DNA of 56,600 nucleotides from Vibrio genomosp. F10 str. ZF-129 (GTDB lineage: Bacteria; Pseudomonadota; Gammaproteobacteria; Enterobacterales; Vibrionaceae): NCBI RefSeq assembly GCF_000287055.2, contig NZ_AJYQ02000091.1, positions 1 to 56,600 on the forward strand, read 5' to 3'. The notes below the pieces were generated by a model. It had not been told where the DNA came from and made no database searches. It was given only the letters and a program-made list of their open reading frames with translations. This document shows positions 38,172 through 47,959 of the stretch, in pieces (positions within the stretch are counted from its first letter, which is position 1; each line of letters begins with the position of its first letter). Made by a program: the position numbers and the translations under genes.

Positions 38172-39515
38172 TTATAAATTCAACATTTTCTTTTTGAGTC
38201 TAGCCAAATCAATTGGGTTCGAGCGTACAGTTAGCTTTATATGGTCGTATTCGTACTCTTCATTCGTAACACTCATACTTGAACGAATTTCACCAACAAT
38301 GCCTTTCGCGGTGTACGGCACAATGATTTCATCTTCAACCATCTCATTTTCAGCCACACTGACGATGTACTTATGTAGCTTCGCAATATCAAGTGGGTTA
38401 CGTGTTGACGTCATCATCGCATCTGGAAACTCTTCCATCAGTGCTTGCTGCTGTTCGTCGCTAAGTCGATCGGATTTATTCAATACCAATAACTTTTCAA
38501 TGCCATCAACACCGACTTCACCAAGAACCTCGTGCACAACATCAAGCTGAGCACGGAATGATGCGTCTGAAGCGTCAACCACATAAAGCAGTAAAGATGC
38601 ATCATGAGCTTCAGCTAAAGTGGAATGGAATGAAGCAACGAGGTCGTGCGGTAATTTTTTAATAAACCCGACGGTATCGGATACCAGAATCCGGGGTTGT
38701 GTGATCGGGTGTAACGCACGCACAGTCGTATCAAGCGTCGCAAAAAGTTTATCTTCTCCTGATACTTCACTGCCTGTAATGGCGCGCATCATTGATGACT
38801 TGCCCGCATTGGTATAACCCACTAATGCCACACTAAAGAGTTCCGCACGCTGTTTTCGGCGGCCTTTCAGTTCAGATTGCACACTGACCAATTCACGTCT
38901 CAGGTCAGCCAATTGATCACGTACTTTACGGCGATCCAACTCTAACGAGGTTTCACCCGCTCCTTTCCCCATTTGACGTTCGTTATCACCTGTCAATGAT
39001 TCACGAAGTCGTGGCACTAAATAATTAAGACGGGCTATCTCCACCTGTAAGCGTGCCGTACGAGTGCGAGCATGACGGCTAAAAATTTCAATGATGATGC
39101 CCGTACGGTCAAACACTTCTACGCCCAGTTGATTCTCTACATTACGCAGTTGAGATGGTGTCAAATCGCAATCAAAAACAACCACATCAGCGCTAGAGAG
39201 TGGCTGGTTTTCTGAGGGAAGATCGTCAAAATCCGTCTCATCAAACAGCTCTTCAATTTCTTGGTCTTCTTCTCCTATTGAACCTTTATTGCCCGTAAGG
39301 TGCGCAATTTCCGCCAATTTACCTAAACCAAGTACATTAAGCCCTTGAGTCGAACTTTGCTTTTGAGACTGTGTGCCGACCACTTTAAACCCTAGGGTTG
39401 TCACTAAACGAGCAAGTTCTGCTAGTGATTCTGCTGCCTCATCTCCTTTAAATTTGGGCGTGCAAATAGAGATGAGTAAAGCGTGATTAAGCGATGGTTT
39501 TGCTGTTAGTTTCAT
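38172..39515 (-). CDS. HflX-type GTPase
   Basis: 447 residues from ATG 39515; ten extra upstream residues are possible. An N-terminal HflX domain and a helical linker (RTARLQVEIARLNYLVPRL), then the G domain with G1 GYTNAGKSS, G3 DTVGF and G4 NKSD. Family members split stalled or stressed ribosomes. The acidic insert (EEDQEIEELFDETDFDD) at about 80-95 is unusual. Vibrios also have a canonical hflX next to hfq, so this is probably a second copy. Confidence 0.88.
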   Translation of the reverse strand: MKLTAKPSLNHALLISICTPKFKGDEAAESLAELARLVTTLGFKVVGTQSQKQSSTQGLNVLGLGKLAEIAHLTGNKGSIGEEDQEIEELFDETDFDDLPSENQPLSSADVVVFDCDLTPSQLRNVENQLGVEVFDRTGIIIEIFSRHARTRTARLQVEIARLNYLVPRLRESLTGDNERQMGKGAGETSLELDRRKVRDQLADLRRELVSVQSELKGRRKQRAELFSVALVGYTNAGKSSMMRAITGSEVSGEDKLFATLDTTVRALHPITQPRILVSDTVGFIKKLPHDLVASFHSTLAEAHDASLLLYVVDASDASFRAQLDVVHEVLGEVGVDGIEKLLVLNKSDRLSDEQQQALMEEFPDAMMTSTRNPLDIAKLHKYIVSVAENEMVEDEIIVPYTAKGIVGEIRSSMSVTNEEYEYDHIKLTVRSNPIDLARLKKKMLNL

Positions 39516-40036
39516 ATTTTTTGATGATCGTGCACCGAAATGCAAACCTAGTTTTTGTCTAAAGTAGTGTGATCCTACGCTGTTATCGATGTGCTTTATA
39601 GGGCAATGGAATAGTAAATGGATATATTATTTAAATTAATTACAAATCAAACACTTAAATTAAACACTTAGCTTTTCCAGTAACCATTCTTCTAGTAATG
39701 ACAAAACCTCTTTTATGGCTGCTTCCTTGTTATATCGAAGTATTATCGACACTTTAATTTCATTTGGCACATGGGTAACCCAAAGCTACTTCACCAATTT
39801 TACTGAACAAAAAACACCACAAAAATAAAATTCAAACCATTGAAATAAAACAGTTAATATCAAATAAAGCATAAAACACCTCAACAAACATTCGATTGGG
39901 TTGCCATGTGCTAATCCCTTTAAACCTCTTCGCACCTATCGTTTCTATGCTAATCTAACTACTCAATGAGGGGGCTTACATACACTGGCACCCGCGCTGT
40001 CGCACTAAGTTCACAATAATATCGGTACTCTTCCTT

Positions 40037-40579
40037 ATGTCTTCCCCCACACTCAGCTCTTCGTATCTCTATTCGGCTTCTTTTTATCATTTTTCTCTTG
40101 CGGATAAAGAATTGCTTGCTTTAGATATTGCTCCCTCTTTACCCACGGATATGTCTGAAAGAATCAGGATCGTCCAATCGCAATTGAAAGAGCTACTTCA
40201 TCTTGCTGGGCAAGTCGTGTTTGAATATCAAGTGGCTGACATGCCCCACAAAGCAAACATGATTATGTTGTATCGCGGCTTGGTCTTTGTTGTTGTGTTT
40301 CGAATCGGGGAAAGGGAATACAAAGCAGAAGATATCGCCCTAGCTCAGGAGTTCGCAATGGCTTTAAAAAAAGACCACTCACTGTGCGCGGACCGATTTA
40401 TTGTTCCTGTGGTCATTGCGACTGAGGCCGGCCCAAAAGGGTGTGATATTGAAGTTAGCCCTCAACGGGTCATGAATACGATCGTTGATAACGGCAACAA
40501 CTTAGCGGCTTTACTCGAGCACTTTGCAAACCAATTTAAGGCCGATGAAATAGAAGTAATACGCTGGCTAGAAGAGTAA
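40037..40579 (+). CDS. Stand-alone degenerate nuclease-like domain
   Basis: 180 residues. The segment VFEYQVADMPHKANMIMLYRG...VFVVVFRIGEREY...VPVVIATEA parallels the N-terminal nuclease-like domain of DUF2075 ATPases, where I recall RID...EFKVG at the catalytic positions. Here these read KAN...VFRIG, so the PD-(D/E)xK residues appear lost. No helicase part follows. It may be a binding or regulatory protein or a gene fragment. The upstream 490-base gap has no recognised features; no clear ribosome binding site. Confidence 0.6.
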   Translation: MSSPTLSSSYLYSASFYHFSLADKELLALDIAPSLPTDMSERIRIVQSQLKELLHLAGQVVFEYQVADMPHKANMIMLYRGLVFVVVFRIGEREYKAEDIALAQEFAMALKKDHSLCADRFIVPVVIATEAGPKGCDIEVSPQRVMNTIVDNGNNLAALLEHFANQFKADEIEVIRWLEE

Positions 40580-40635
40580 CAAACGAGACAAAGGTTTTAG
40601 CCCCGAACACGAGTAAAAAATCCGAGGTCGGTGAA

Positions 40636-40666
40636 TAAAAAAGCCAGAACACATGGTTCCGGCTTT
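40636..40666 (-). terminator. metY terminator
   Basis: AAAGCC-GAAC / GTTC-GGCTTT stem with one mismatch; T run on the minus strand. Confidence 0.75.
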
Positions 40667-40740
40667 CTCTCAACTACTCAATATTTCTTATTTTATACTA
40701 TGCGCTTATTCGCACAGTTTCCTTATTAACGTCCATTCAT

Positions 40741-42009
40741 TTAGGCATTTAAGGCCTGCTCAAGATCCGCAAGAATATCATCGATATGTTCAATACCGAC
40801 GGATAACCGGATCATTTCCGGTGAAACGCCCGCTTGTTTTTGTTCTTGTTCACTCAATTGGCGATGAGTCGTTGATGCTGGATGACAAGCCAATGATTTA
40901 GCATCACCAATATTCACTAGGCGCTTAAATATCTCAAGCGCGTCATAAAAACGAACACCCGCGTCGTAGCCATCTTTTAAGCCAAACGAAAGAATCGCAG
41001 AAGGCTTCCCATTCATGTACTTCTCTGCGAGCGGAAAGTAAGGGGAGGTAGGAAGACCAGCATAACTTACCCAGCTGACTTTCTCGTGCTGACTTAAATA
41101 TTCTGCCACTTTCAATGCGTTCTCAGTATGACGTTCCATACGTAGTGATAAGGTTTCTAGGCCTTGCATTAACATAAATGCATTCATTGGTGACAGGGCT
41201 GCCCCAGTATTGCGTAGCGGCACCGTGCGAGCTCGGCCAATGAATGCAGCTTCTCCAAACGCTTCGGCATAAACAACACCATGATAAGACGCTTCGGGTG
41301 TATTAAATACTGGAAAACGGTCTTTGTGCTCAGCCCAAGGGAATTTGCCTGAATCGACAATCATGCCACCTAAGGTCGTTCCGTGCCCACCTACGTATTT
41401 GGTGAGAGAATGCACCACAATATCGGCACCAAACTCCATGGGTTTGCACAATACTGGCGTTGCAACCGTGTTATCGACCACCACAGGAACACCTTGCGCG
41501 TGGGCAAGTTCTGCTATGCGCTCTAAGTCAATAATGTTCCCCGCAGGGTTCCCGATACTTTCGCAATAGACCGCTTTGGTATTTTCATCAATAAGTTCAG
41601 CAAGACTTTCTGGTTTATCGTCTTTGGCGAATCGAACCTCAATGCCTTGCTTTGGCAGCATATGAGCAAACAGCGTGTATGTCCCACCGTATAACTGTGG
41701 AGTAGAAACGATATTGTCGCCTCCCTCAGCCAAGGTTTGGATGGCATAATTGATAGCAGCACTTCCTGCACTCACCGCAAGACCCGCAATGCCGCCTTCT
41801 AACGCTGCCATACGTTTTTCCAGCACATCATTGGTTGGGTTCATGATTCGCGTGTAGATATTCCCTGGAACTTCAAGGTTGAATAAATCAGCGCCATGTT
41901 GAGCGCTGTCAAATTCATACGCGACGGTTTGATAAATAGGCGTTGCCACCGATTTTGTTGTTGGGTCTGTGTCATAGCCAAAATGGATGGAAAGGGTTTC
42001 GTCTTTCAT
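40741..42009 (-). CDS. metY: O-acetylhomoserine aminocarboxypropyltransferase
   Basis: 422 residues from ATG 42009 with GGAAGAG upstream. A PLP enzyme of the Cys/Met family, with the PLP Lys in VHSLTKYVGGHG, substrate-contact residues in NIYTRIMNPT and HPASTTHRQ. It makes homocysteine (or cysteine from O-acetylserine) directly from sulfide. Cytosolic. No MetJ box array was convincing in the 145-base upstream gap. Confidence 0.94.
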   Translation of the reverse strand: MKDETLSIHFGYDTDPTTKSVATPIYQTVAYEFDSAQHGADLFNLEVPGNIYTRIMNPTNDVLEKRMAALEGGIAGLAVSAGSAAINYAIQTLAEGGDNIVSTPQLYGGTYTLFAHMLPKQGIEVRFAKDDKPESLAELIDENTKAVYCESIGNPAGNIIDLERIAELAHAQGVPVVVDNTVATPVLCKPMEFGADIVVHSLTKYVGGHGTTLGGMIVDSGKFPWAEHKDRFPVFNTPEASYHGVVYAEAFGEAAFIGRARTVPLRNTGAALSPMNAFMLMQGLETLSLRMERHTENALKVAEYLSQHEKVSWVSYAGLPTSPYFPLAEKYMNGKPSAILSFGLKDGYDAGVRFYDALEIFKRLVNIGDAKSLACHPASTTHRQLSEQEQKQAGVSPEMIRLSVGIEHIDDILADLEQALNA

Positions 42010-42154
42010 TTCTCTTCCTTGAATGTTGTCGTTTTTTTGTCCGACTATCATGACACACAAGATTATCCTGATGAAAGAATGCGCCATCACACATTGATAA
42101 AGATCTCTTCATCAATCTATGTCTGTGTATCTCGTCACCAGCGTCTATTCTTGA

Positions 42155-43927
42155 TTAGGGATCACGATGTGTTAATCCTAAGTAGGTTTCGGCTTCTGCT
42201 CTGCCCATGTATTTGGCTAAGGTTTTCAAAGGAACTGCTTTTAGATTCACGACAATCAGACCATCAAGCGCGTCATTGAATGCAGGGTCGACATTAAAAC
42301 AAACCAGCTTTCCATTCATGCCTAAATACTGCCGAAGCAATACGGGAAGGCCTTTTCCTTTTTCCATACGAGCCAGCACTTTAGACAATAACGATACACT
42401 CGCTAACGATGACAACAAATTCGCCTGCCAAAAGACAGCGCCACTGGATCGAAGTGGTGTAGACGCTTTTACCAGTGTGGCTTTCTCTTGATCGTAATGA
42501 TGAATAGATAACGTCGCTGCCATTAATTGCCGCGCGACATGGCTATAGTCACTGCTGATACTGACTGGGCCAAATAAATGGGTGTACTGGGGATGACGCT
42601 GAACAAAGGCAGCGATACCTTTCCAAAGCATCAATAACGAGCTCAGATTACGTTGGTATTTTTTCGCCACGACAGAGCGGCCCAATTCAAGACTCTTACC
42701 CAGTGAATCAATAAAGCTCTGATCATATTGAAAAAGGCTTCGCGAGTAGAGGGCGTCTAAGCCATGCTTCTCAACAAGCTCATCAACCAACCCCATTCGA
42801 TAGGATCCAACGATTTCTCGTTCCTTTTCATTCCAAACAAACAATTGATAGTAATGCAGATCGTATTCATCGACATCGCAGGCTAGGCCACTGCCTTCGC
42901 CAACCGCGCGAAAGCTCTCTTCTCGTATTCGACCAATCTCTTGCATCACGGTTGGAATCGCCTGAGTTGGCGCGCAATAGACTTTATAATCGCCTTGCTC
43001 AAACAGTAATGTCGAGGGTGGCAATGAAGAGGTTTCTAAATGCAGTTGATCCTGAGGTAATGGGGCAATGATCGGCGTCTGAAACACGGATGAGGCTCCC
43101 TGAACCCAATGCTCATTTGGAGTTGCCGCTGAATGTTGGCTCATCAGATAGGTATTCAGCCTTAAATAATGAACAATGTCCTTGTCTTGTTCAAAACCCT
43201 TAAGTTCAGAAAATGGAATAGCACTGCCTATGGAAATGGCGATGCTTGACGCTTTTTTATTGAGCAGCTCTCGACCTAGTAGTGCGGTTCTAAGCAATGG
43301 ATGAATTCGCCCAGCTTGATAAAACAAGGCACTGTTTTTACCATTGATGAAAATCGGCACCGTTGTAGCCTGACTGCGCTTAATAAATTTCGCGACCGAT
43401 TGACTCCACTCTATATCCAACAAAGAATCGATCCCCTCTTGATAGGTAGAGACTTCGCCAGCAGGGAAAACAATTAAAACGCCTCCTTCCGATAAATGAC
43501 GATGCGCTTCGCGAATCGCATTGGTATTGGTTCGCTGCGATGATTTTCCATTAAACACATCGATACCAATAAACAGCTCGTCGATCTCAGGAAGACGTTT
43601 CAGAAGTTGATTCGCTAACACTTTGACGTCTTTACGTACGGCGCCCATTAAATCCGCCAAAATAACGCCCTCAAGCGCCCCTAATGGATGATTAGCCACA
43701 ATGACCGTCGCCCCTGATTGAGGGATACTCTCCACAATGCCTTGTTCTACTTGATATTGAATATTGAGCGCGTTGAGCGTGTAATTCATAAACTCGAAAC
43801 TTGTCCGCGTTTTGGGCCTTTGCTGATACAAGCGATCAAGTTTAGATAAACCCGTCGCCCATTCAACCACGGACTCTCCAATCCCAAAAGGGGTATATCT
43901 CGGCAAACGAAAAGGACTATCTATCAT
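42155..43927 (-). CDS. olsF: Bifunctional acyltransferase, ornithine-lipid synthase type
   Basis: 590 residues from ATG 43927 (AAGG eight bases upstream). The N-terminal part (about 60-290) is a PlsC-like acyltransferase with NHPLGALEG and FPAGEVS; the C-terminal part (about 320-560) is an OlsB-like GNAT with REESFRAVGEGSG...DEYDLHYYQLFVW. This fused order is that of OlsF, which makes ornithine lipids under low phosphate. Last gene of the dedA operon. No Pho box search was possible. Confidence 0.82.
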   Translation of the reverse strand: MIDSPFRLPRYTPFGIGESVVEWATGLSKLDRLYQQRPKTRTSFEFMNYTLNALNIQYQVEQGIVESIPQSGATVIVANHPLGALEGVILADLMGAVRKDVKVLANQLLKRLPEIDELFIGIDVFNGKSSQRTNTNAIREAHRHLSEGGVLIVFPAGEVSTYQEGIDSLLDIEWSQSVAKFIKRSQATTVPIFINGKNSALFYQAGRIHPLLRTALLGRELLNKKASSIAISIGSAIPFSELKGFEQDKDIVHYLRLNTYLMSQHSAATPNEHWVQGASSVFQTPIIAPLPQDQLHLETSSLPPSTLLFEQGDYKVYCAPTQAIPTVMQEIGRIREESFRAVGEGSGLACDVDEYDLHYYQLFVWNEKEREIVGSYRMGLVDELVEKHGLDALYSRSLFQYDQSFIDSLGKSLELGRSVVAKKYQRNLSSLLMLWKGIAAFVQRHPQYTHLFGPVSISSDYSHVARQLMAATLSIHHYDQEKATLVKASTPLRSSGAVFWQANLLSSLASVSLLSKVLARMEKGKGLPVLLRQYLGMNGKLVCFNVDPAFNDALDGLIVVNLKAVPLKTLAKYMGRAEAETYLGLTHRDP

Positions 43928-43964
43928 GGTGGTCACCTTGTGTATTTGACGTAGTTCAATCGAA

Positions 43965-44420
43965 TTATTGAATTAACGAGGGCCAATTTTGGTTTGCTTG
44001 AGTAATATGATGAGTACGGTCAGACTCCCATTTATTCTTAATACCTTCGTTGTAATTGAGATATAGCTTCCCATCCACCAAAGACCATTGCTCTGGATCG
44101 CCTGGGGCAAAATCATTCTTTTCAGAAATCGCCCAGGCACAATAACCTCCGTATTGCGGCGCATACTTTTCAGGATTGGCGATAAAGGCCTGCAGATTTT
44201 CTTGAGACGAAAAGTACCAGTTTGCTTGTTTGTATTCCGTTTTAAATTCAGCGAGACCTTTTACTGGTGCGTTCTCTGTAAAGTACGCAACACTGTCGTA
44301 GCCACTGAGTGCTTTGTTGTTAAAAAAACCGGTATACACTTCATCGCTTGCGTAGCTAAAAGAACTCACACATAGCAGTAATAATGCTGAGATGATGTTG
44401 ACGTTAATTAATGTTTTCAT
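43965..44420 (-). CDS. Secreted YHS-domain protein
   Basis: 151 residues. Signal peptide at about 1-25 ending SYASDE, then a YHS domain with GYDSVAYF and YGGYCAWAISE; the single mature Cys lies in the latter. YHS domains bind metals, often copper. Periplasmic. Start 37 bases after the next operon gene ends. Confidence 0.88.
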   Translation of the reverse strand: MKTLINVNIISALLLLCVSSFSYASDEVYTGFFNNKALSGYDSVAYFTENAPVKGLAEFKTEYKQANWYFSSQENLQAFIANPEKYAPQYGGYCAWAISEKNDFAPGDPEQWSLVDGKLYLNYNEGIKNKWESDRTHHITQANQNWPSLIQ

Positions 44421-44476
44421 ATGGACACTTAATTCCTTTTCAATTTTATTGGCGTTCTAGTGAGCGTGGTTGTCAC

Positions 44477-45286
44477 TCAAGAAGCCAAGCAGCGGTTAAG
44501 ACAAAGATCATATTGATGTTGCTTTAGCGTTTGTTCCGACAATTGGTCACATGGAGAACCAGCAACATAGGACATGTATTGGCGATTTTTAGACACATTT
44601 AAATAGGTAAAACTCACCGTTTGGGCATCTTCTCGATGCATACAGGTTGAGCGGTGCAAATGCTCCGGATGATGATGGGTATGAAATTCCAATAGGGTTT
44701 GAACGCTTTTATCTTTCGCGGTCAATTTAGAAAACTGCTCTAACCGATAAGCGGTCACGGCTTCTAAATCAACGCTTGATGAAAATAGCGGGCAGTCGGT
44801 TAAATGAATAAGCCGCTTCTGACCATCCCATTCCAAGGCAGTAACGTAAGGGTTATCCGTTTTGAGCGACGGAGAAAAAGCCAGTAACGTAAAAGGCGCA
44901 AAACGATGAAGATCCCATTGCCTAAAAGCTTGCTCTACTTTCTCGACTTCGGAGTAACTAGACAGGTGCTTAAGCAGTAGCCCTCGGCTCATTAACGTCT
45001 CTTTCTTCTCGGTTATCGCCGAAGGCATCACTCCTTGCTCGTTGCTGAGTAAACCTTGATCGTTGTTTACTGAACCTTGATAGTTATTGAGCAAGCAAAG
45101 TGACAACCCAAACTCATTCAAGCTGATCCAGCTACCACTTCCAACAGGGTCAATCGGCATGATCACATCGGTTCCGTCGACGGTGATTTGTCTAGGCGGC
45201 AATGCAAGAGCACGGCTTTTTTGCTCATCACGGTTAAAAAATATCTGGTAGCCATCGTCATCCACCAACCAAGAAACAGAACACAT
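44477..45286 (-). CDS. NRDE/TANGO2-family protein
   Basis: 269 residues from ATG 45286, one base after the DinB-like stop. MCSVSW places Cys2 at the N-terminus, typical of the Ntn-hydrolase-like NRDE family, and NRDE itself is at residues 17-20. The eukaryotic member TANGO2 is linked to haem and lipid handling; the bacterial role is unclear. One Asn/Gln-rich repeat (LLNNYQGSVNNDQGLLSNEQG) looks like a local duplication. Confidence 0.88.
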   Translation of the reverse strand: MCSVSWLVDDDGYQIFFNRDEQKSRALALPPRQITVDGTDVIMPIDPVGSGSWISLNEFGLSLCLLNNYQGSVNNDQGLLSNEQGVMPSAITEKKETLMSRGLLLKHLSSYSEVEKVEQAFRQWDLHRFAPFTLLAFSPSLKTDNPYVTALEWDGQKRLIHLTDCPLFSSSVDLEAVTAYRLEQFSKLTAKDKSVQTLLEFHTHHHPEHLHRSTCMHREDAQTVSFTYLNVSKNRQYMSYVAGSPCDQLSEQTLKQHQYDLCLNRCLAS

Positions 45287-45287
45287 A

Positions 45288-45854
45288 CTATTGCCCCCGA
45301 ATAAATGTGGCGGTAGCCGGTGCCAAACCAAAATCATCACTCGTTTCGATGGCTAAAAGAGTGGTCACCACTTTTGCCATTGCGAAATGATGGTTGGCGT
45401 GCAAGGCCGCAAAGGTTAACTCACGTTCAAACGTTGACGACATTAAGCAAACCTTACTTTTTTTCAGCGACACTTCGGTAGCGATGACCACGGGGGCAAT
45501 AAGATCGCTTGTCTTTGTCGTTTTGAGTCTTTCAATAAAATACAGGATCTCTTCTATGGCAATCTGGCGTTGTGTTTCGACCTCATGCCCTCTTCTTCTT
45601 TGGTTATAATCCACATGACTACCCTCTTGAAAAAGTGCGTGAAAGATATCAAGCCAATGACGAAAATGTTGGCCAATTGAGCTAGAAAGATAAGGCTGAG
45701 CATCGTAGCCATATTGAGCGTCAGTGATCCTAGTTAGAAACTGAAGGCCTTGATCTAGGGTTTCAATCGCACCCGATATAACAGGAGAGATGATGGGGGC
45801 TTCTGCATCACCGTCCCTTTCCGGTATCAAGCTCTGAGTTGAAAGTACAAGCAT
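45288..45854 (-). CDS. DinB-like four-helix protein
   Basis: 188 residues. The helix with H63 and H66 (IGQHFRHWLD) and the later LHANHHF cluster (152-156) suit the DinB His-triad metal site. Members include thiol-dependent transferases, but the substrate cannot be told. Coupled to the NRDE gene downstream and 25 bases after the ATP-grasp gene. Confidence 0.8.
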   Translation of the reverse strand: MLVLSTQSLIPERDGDAEAPIISPVISGAIETLDQGLQFLTRITDAQYGYDAQPYLSSSIGQHFRHWLDIFHALFQEGSHVDYNQRRRGHEVETQRQIAIEEILYFIERLKTTKTSDLIAPVVIATEVSLKKSKVCLMSSTFERELTFAALHANHHFAMAKVVTTLLAIETSDDFGLAPATATFIRGQ

Positions 45855-45879
45855 ATTTATCCCTATAATTCGTTGTTAT

Positions 45880-47013
45880 TTAGTCGGTCGCGGGGTAGTG
45901 CTGAGTCAATAATTTTTCTTCTCGCCAGGCATTCAGTAACACAGAGAGAGGGGGGGATTTGTGTCCCAGTCGTTTTTGTTGGGCACCAATATCAAATAAA
46001 ATTCGGTATTGCTTGAGCAACGTAGAAAAAATCTCTTTCAGTGGCGTGTTGCAATCCCAGATGTGGGCGGCTTCGCTGCTCGCTCCATTGATTTCCAAAA
46101 TGGTAAATTTTTCACCCGCCATAAACTGATCAATATCTTCAAATTTGATGTCCAACCTGCCGTAGTGAAACCCAGCTAAATCGTCAAATATCTCGTCCAA
46201 CTTCTTCGTTAACATCGGACTGATATAGTGATTCCCATTCCTAAAAATAGAACCTCGACTGTGGCTTCCGGCAAACGCCAACGGGAACTCTTCCGACTTT
46301 TCAGGAACCCAATCGAGTTTGTCTTGGTGTCTTGGGAAATAGAGATGAGATAACTGCCCTGCTCTTGGGCACTGTTCGATAAGCTGCTTTAAGGTACTCA
46401 CGCCATCACCTATCACTGAAGGGGCATACTTGAGAGTCATAGAGATGATCTCACCTTGTTTTTGACCGGGGTAGCGCACATAAAAAACACCCGCCTCGGC
46501 TTGATATGGCGCTTTTTCCTGTAGAAGGAAACGGGCATTGCTGGGGAACGCTTTTATGTAACCGTGCAAATGTTCTGGTGAACGTAATAACTGAACCCCT
46601 GCACCACGACAGCCTAAGTCCGGCTTAGCCACAATAGGAAATTCCAGATTGTTTTTTTTCATGGCGGCCAGTGCTAATGTGCACTGCTGAGAAACAGATT
46701 CATGCCCTTTTGTCACTAGGATATAGCGTGAAATCGATTCCCTTGCTTTTGAACCTGCGAGTGAAAGAATATCGTGTTTTGATTCTCCGACCATTCCACT
46801 TAATTTAATGCTTGGATTCGCGATAAGTGGCAAGGCGATATCTCGGTGTTTCGCTCCTAACAACAGGCTTTGAATGAGCACTGGCGTGTAAAAAAACCAA
46901 CTGGGTAAAAATTCGTACGGTGAAACCGCTCGCGTTGTCTCTACCTCGAGTTTTGGCATCCCTGCATTGATTTTATTTTTGGCAATGCATACCACACCAT
47001 TGTTCAAGCTCAT
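45880..47013 (-). CDS. ATP-grasp ligase-like protein
   Basis: 377 residues. ATP-grasp features: FPIVAKPDLGCRGAGVQLL (about 122-140) as the nucleotide strand, LLQEKAP, then a metal site ILEINGASSE near the end. It resembles D-Ala-D-Ala-ligase-like or RimK-like enzymes of carboxylate-amine ligation. Substrate unknown. The ATG overlaps the dedA stop by four bases. Confidence 0.82.
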   Translation of the reverse strand: MSLNNGVVCIAKNKINAGMPKLEVETTRAVSPYEFLPSWFFYTPVLIQSLLLGAKHRDIALPLIANPSIKLSGMVGESKHDILSLAGSKARESISRYILVTKGHESVSQQCTLALAAMKKNNLEFPIVAKPDLGCRGAGVQLLRSPEHLHGYIKAFPSNARFLLQEKAPYQAEAGVFYVRYPGQKQGEIISMTLKYAPSVIGDGVSTLKQLIEQCPRAGQLSHLYFPRHQDKLDWVPEKSEEFPLAFAGSHSRGSIFRNGNHYISPMLTKKLDEIFDDLAGFHYGRLDIKFEDIDQFMAGEKFTILEINGASSEAAHIWDCNTPLKEIFSTLLKQYRILFDIGAQQKRLGHKSPPLSVLLNAWREEKLLTQHYPATD

Positions 47014-47597
47014 GAAAAACCTCTAGAGAGTGATTTATTAAGAATTCGGTTGACGGAAAAAAGCACCAATAATGCAACAGGAATCGTTAACCATTGGAAA
47101 ACCCCGGTTTGCAACCAATCTGCACTGCCCAGCGAATAGATAACGCCGAACACAGCCAACGTCCAGACGCTACTCGCGGTTAACACCGCCAACAAAAACT
47201 GAGGTAATGGAATGGCAAAAAAGCCACTTAAAGTGAACCCAACTGTCCTCATTCCTGGAATAAATCGGATGAAAAATAAATTGATAAAAGTGCGTTGATG
47301 TAGCTTTCGTCTTAATGTACGAAAGTGTCGGCTCGTTAACGCTTTGTAACGTACCCCACGAAAATAACGACCGCTTTTTCCGAGGTAATAAAGCCCAATG
47401 TCACCGGTTGTTATCCCAATAAAAATGGCAAGCAAGGCTAACGAAGGCGACATGAGTTGCTGCATCGCCAAGCTAGCCGCAGAAACGATCGCGAGATCCT
47501 CCAAAAGATAGGAAAGCAATATCACCCCAGCAAACATCCACAAAGCAGAATGCGTACTGCTAAACAGCTCTGTCTGTAGGTCGGTAATCATTGGCAT
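47010..47597 (-). CDS. DedA-family membrane protein
   Basis: 195 residues, start backed by GGAG six bases upstream. Membrane helices with the DedA segment TGDIGLYYLGKSGR...RFIPGMRTVG. DedA proteins act in lipid flipping and membrane potential homeostasis. First gene of the six-gene leftward operon. Confidence 0.93.
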   Translation of the reverse strand: MPMITDLQTELFSSTHSALWMFAGVILLSYLLEDLAIVSAASLAMQQLMSPSLALLAIFIGITTGDIGLYYLGKSGRYFRGVRYKALTSRHFRTLRRKLHQRTFINLFFIRFIPGMRTVGFTLSGFFAIPLPQFLLAVLTASSVWTLAVFGVIYSLGSADWLQTGVFQWLTIPVALLVLFSVNRILNKSLSRGFS

Positions 47598-47654
47598 TCA
47601 CATCTCCATTCCACAGCGAAGTTATTCCGATAGCCCAATTCACTAATGCGTTGC

Positions 47655-47721
47655 GTAATAAACGATCGTTGTCATCAACGAGTAATAAACGATCGTGCAA
47701 TAAACGGTTGAGTGATAAACG
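47655..47721. repeat. Four direct repeats upstream of dedA
   Basis: GTAATAAACGATCGT at 47655 and 47682, GCAATAAACGGTTG at 47697 and GTGATAAACGTAAG at 47712: spacings 27, 15, 15. An overlapping leftward frame reads (N/D)RLL repeats from a GTG at 47784, probably by chance. Confidence 0.7.
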
Positions 47722-47912
47722 TAAGAGTTCGACGGTCATACTCAGACACACAAGACTCACGATTAAGCAGACCGCTTGATCCACAAAAAACTTACACAGG
47801 ATGTAAATTCACCTGTTTTATATACGTTTTATTTCAGTCTAAATCGGTTATGTGTGGGAAAGATGAAGGTTTGTTAACAGCAGCAAGTGGGAATATCATT
47901 TAGGCGCGAAAC

Positions 47913-47944
47913 CAGAGAAGCCCCCTGAGTCGTTGGCTTCTCTG
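47913..47944 (-). terminator. Hairpin after the channel gene
   Basis: CAGAGAAGCC / GGCTTCTCTG 10-bp stem; only a short T stretch on the minus strand. Confidence 0.6.
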
Positions 47945-47959
47945 ATGTTTGCAATCCTT

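Noticed and set aside
39660..39770. 36-codon leftward ORF from GTG ending EEWLLEKLSV
   Set aside because: Helical and gene-like, but it starts with GTG without a ribosome binding site, has no recognised relative, and is very short. It may be the tail of a lost gene.
42010..42154. MetJ boxes before metY
   Set aside because: A single AGACAT-like word is present, but no tandem AGACGTCT-type array.
47560..47784. 74-codon leftward ORF with RLL repeats
   Set aside because: It overlaps the dedA start and its repeats come from the DNA repeats; the GTG start has no ribosome binding site.
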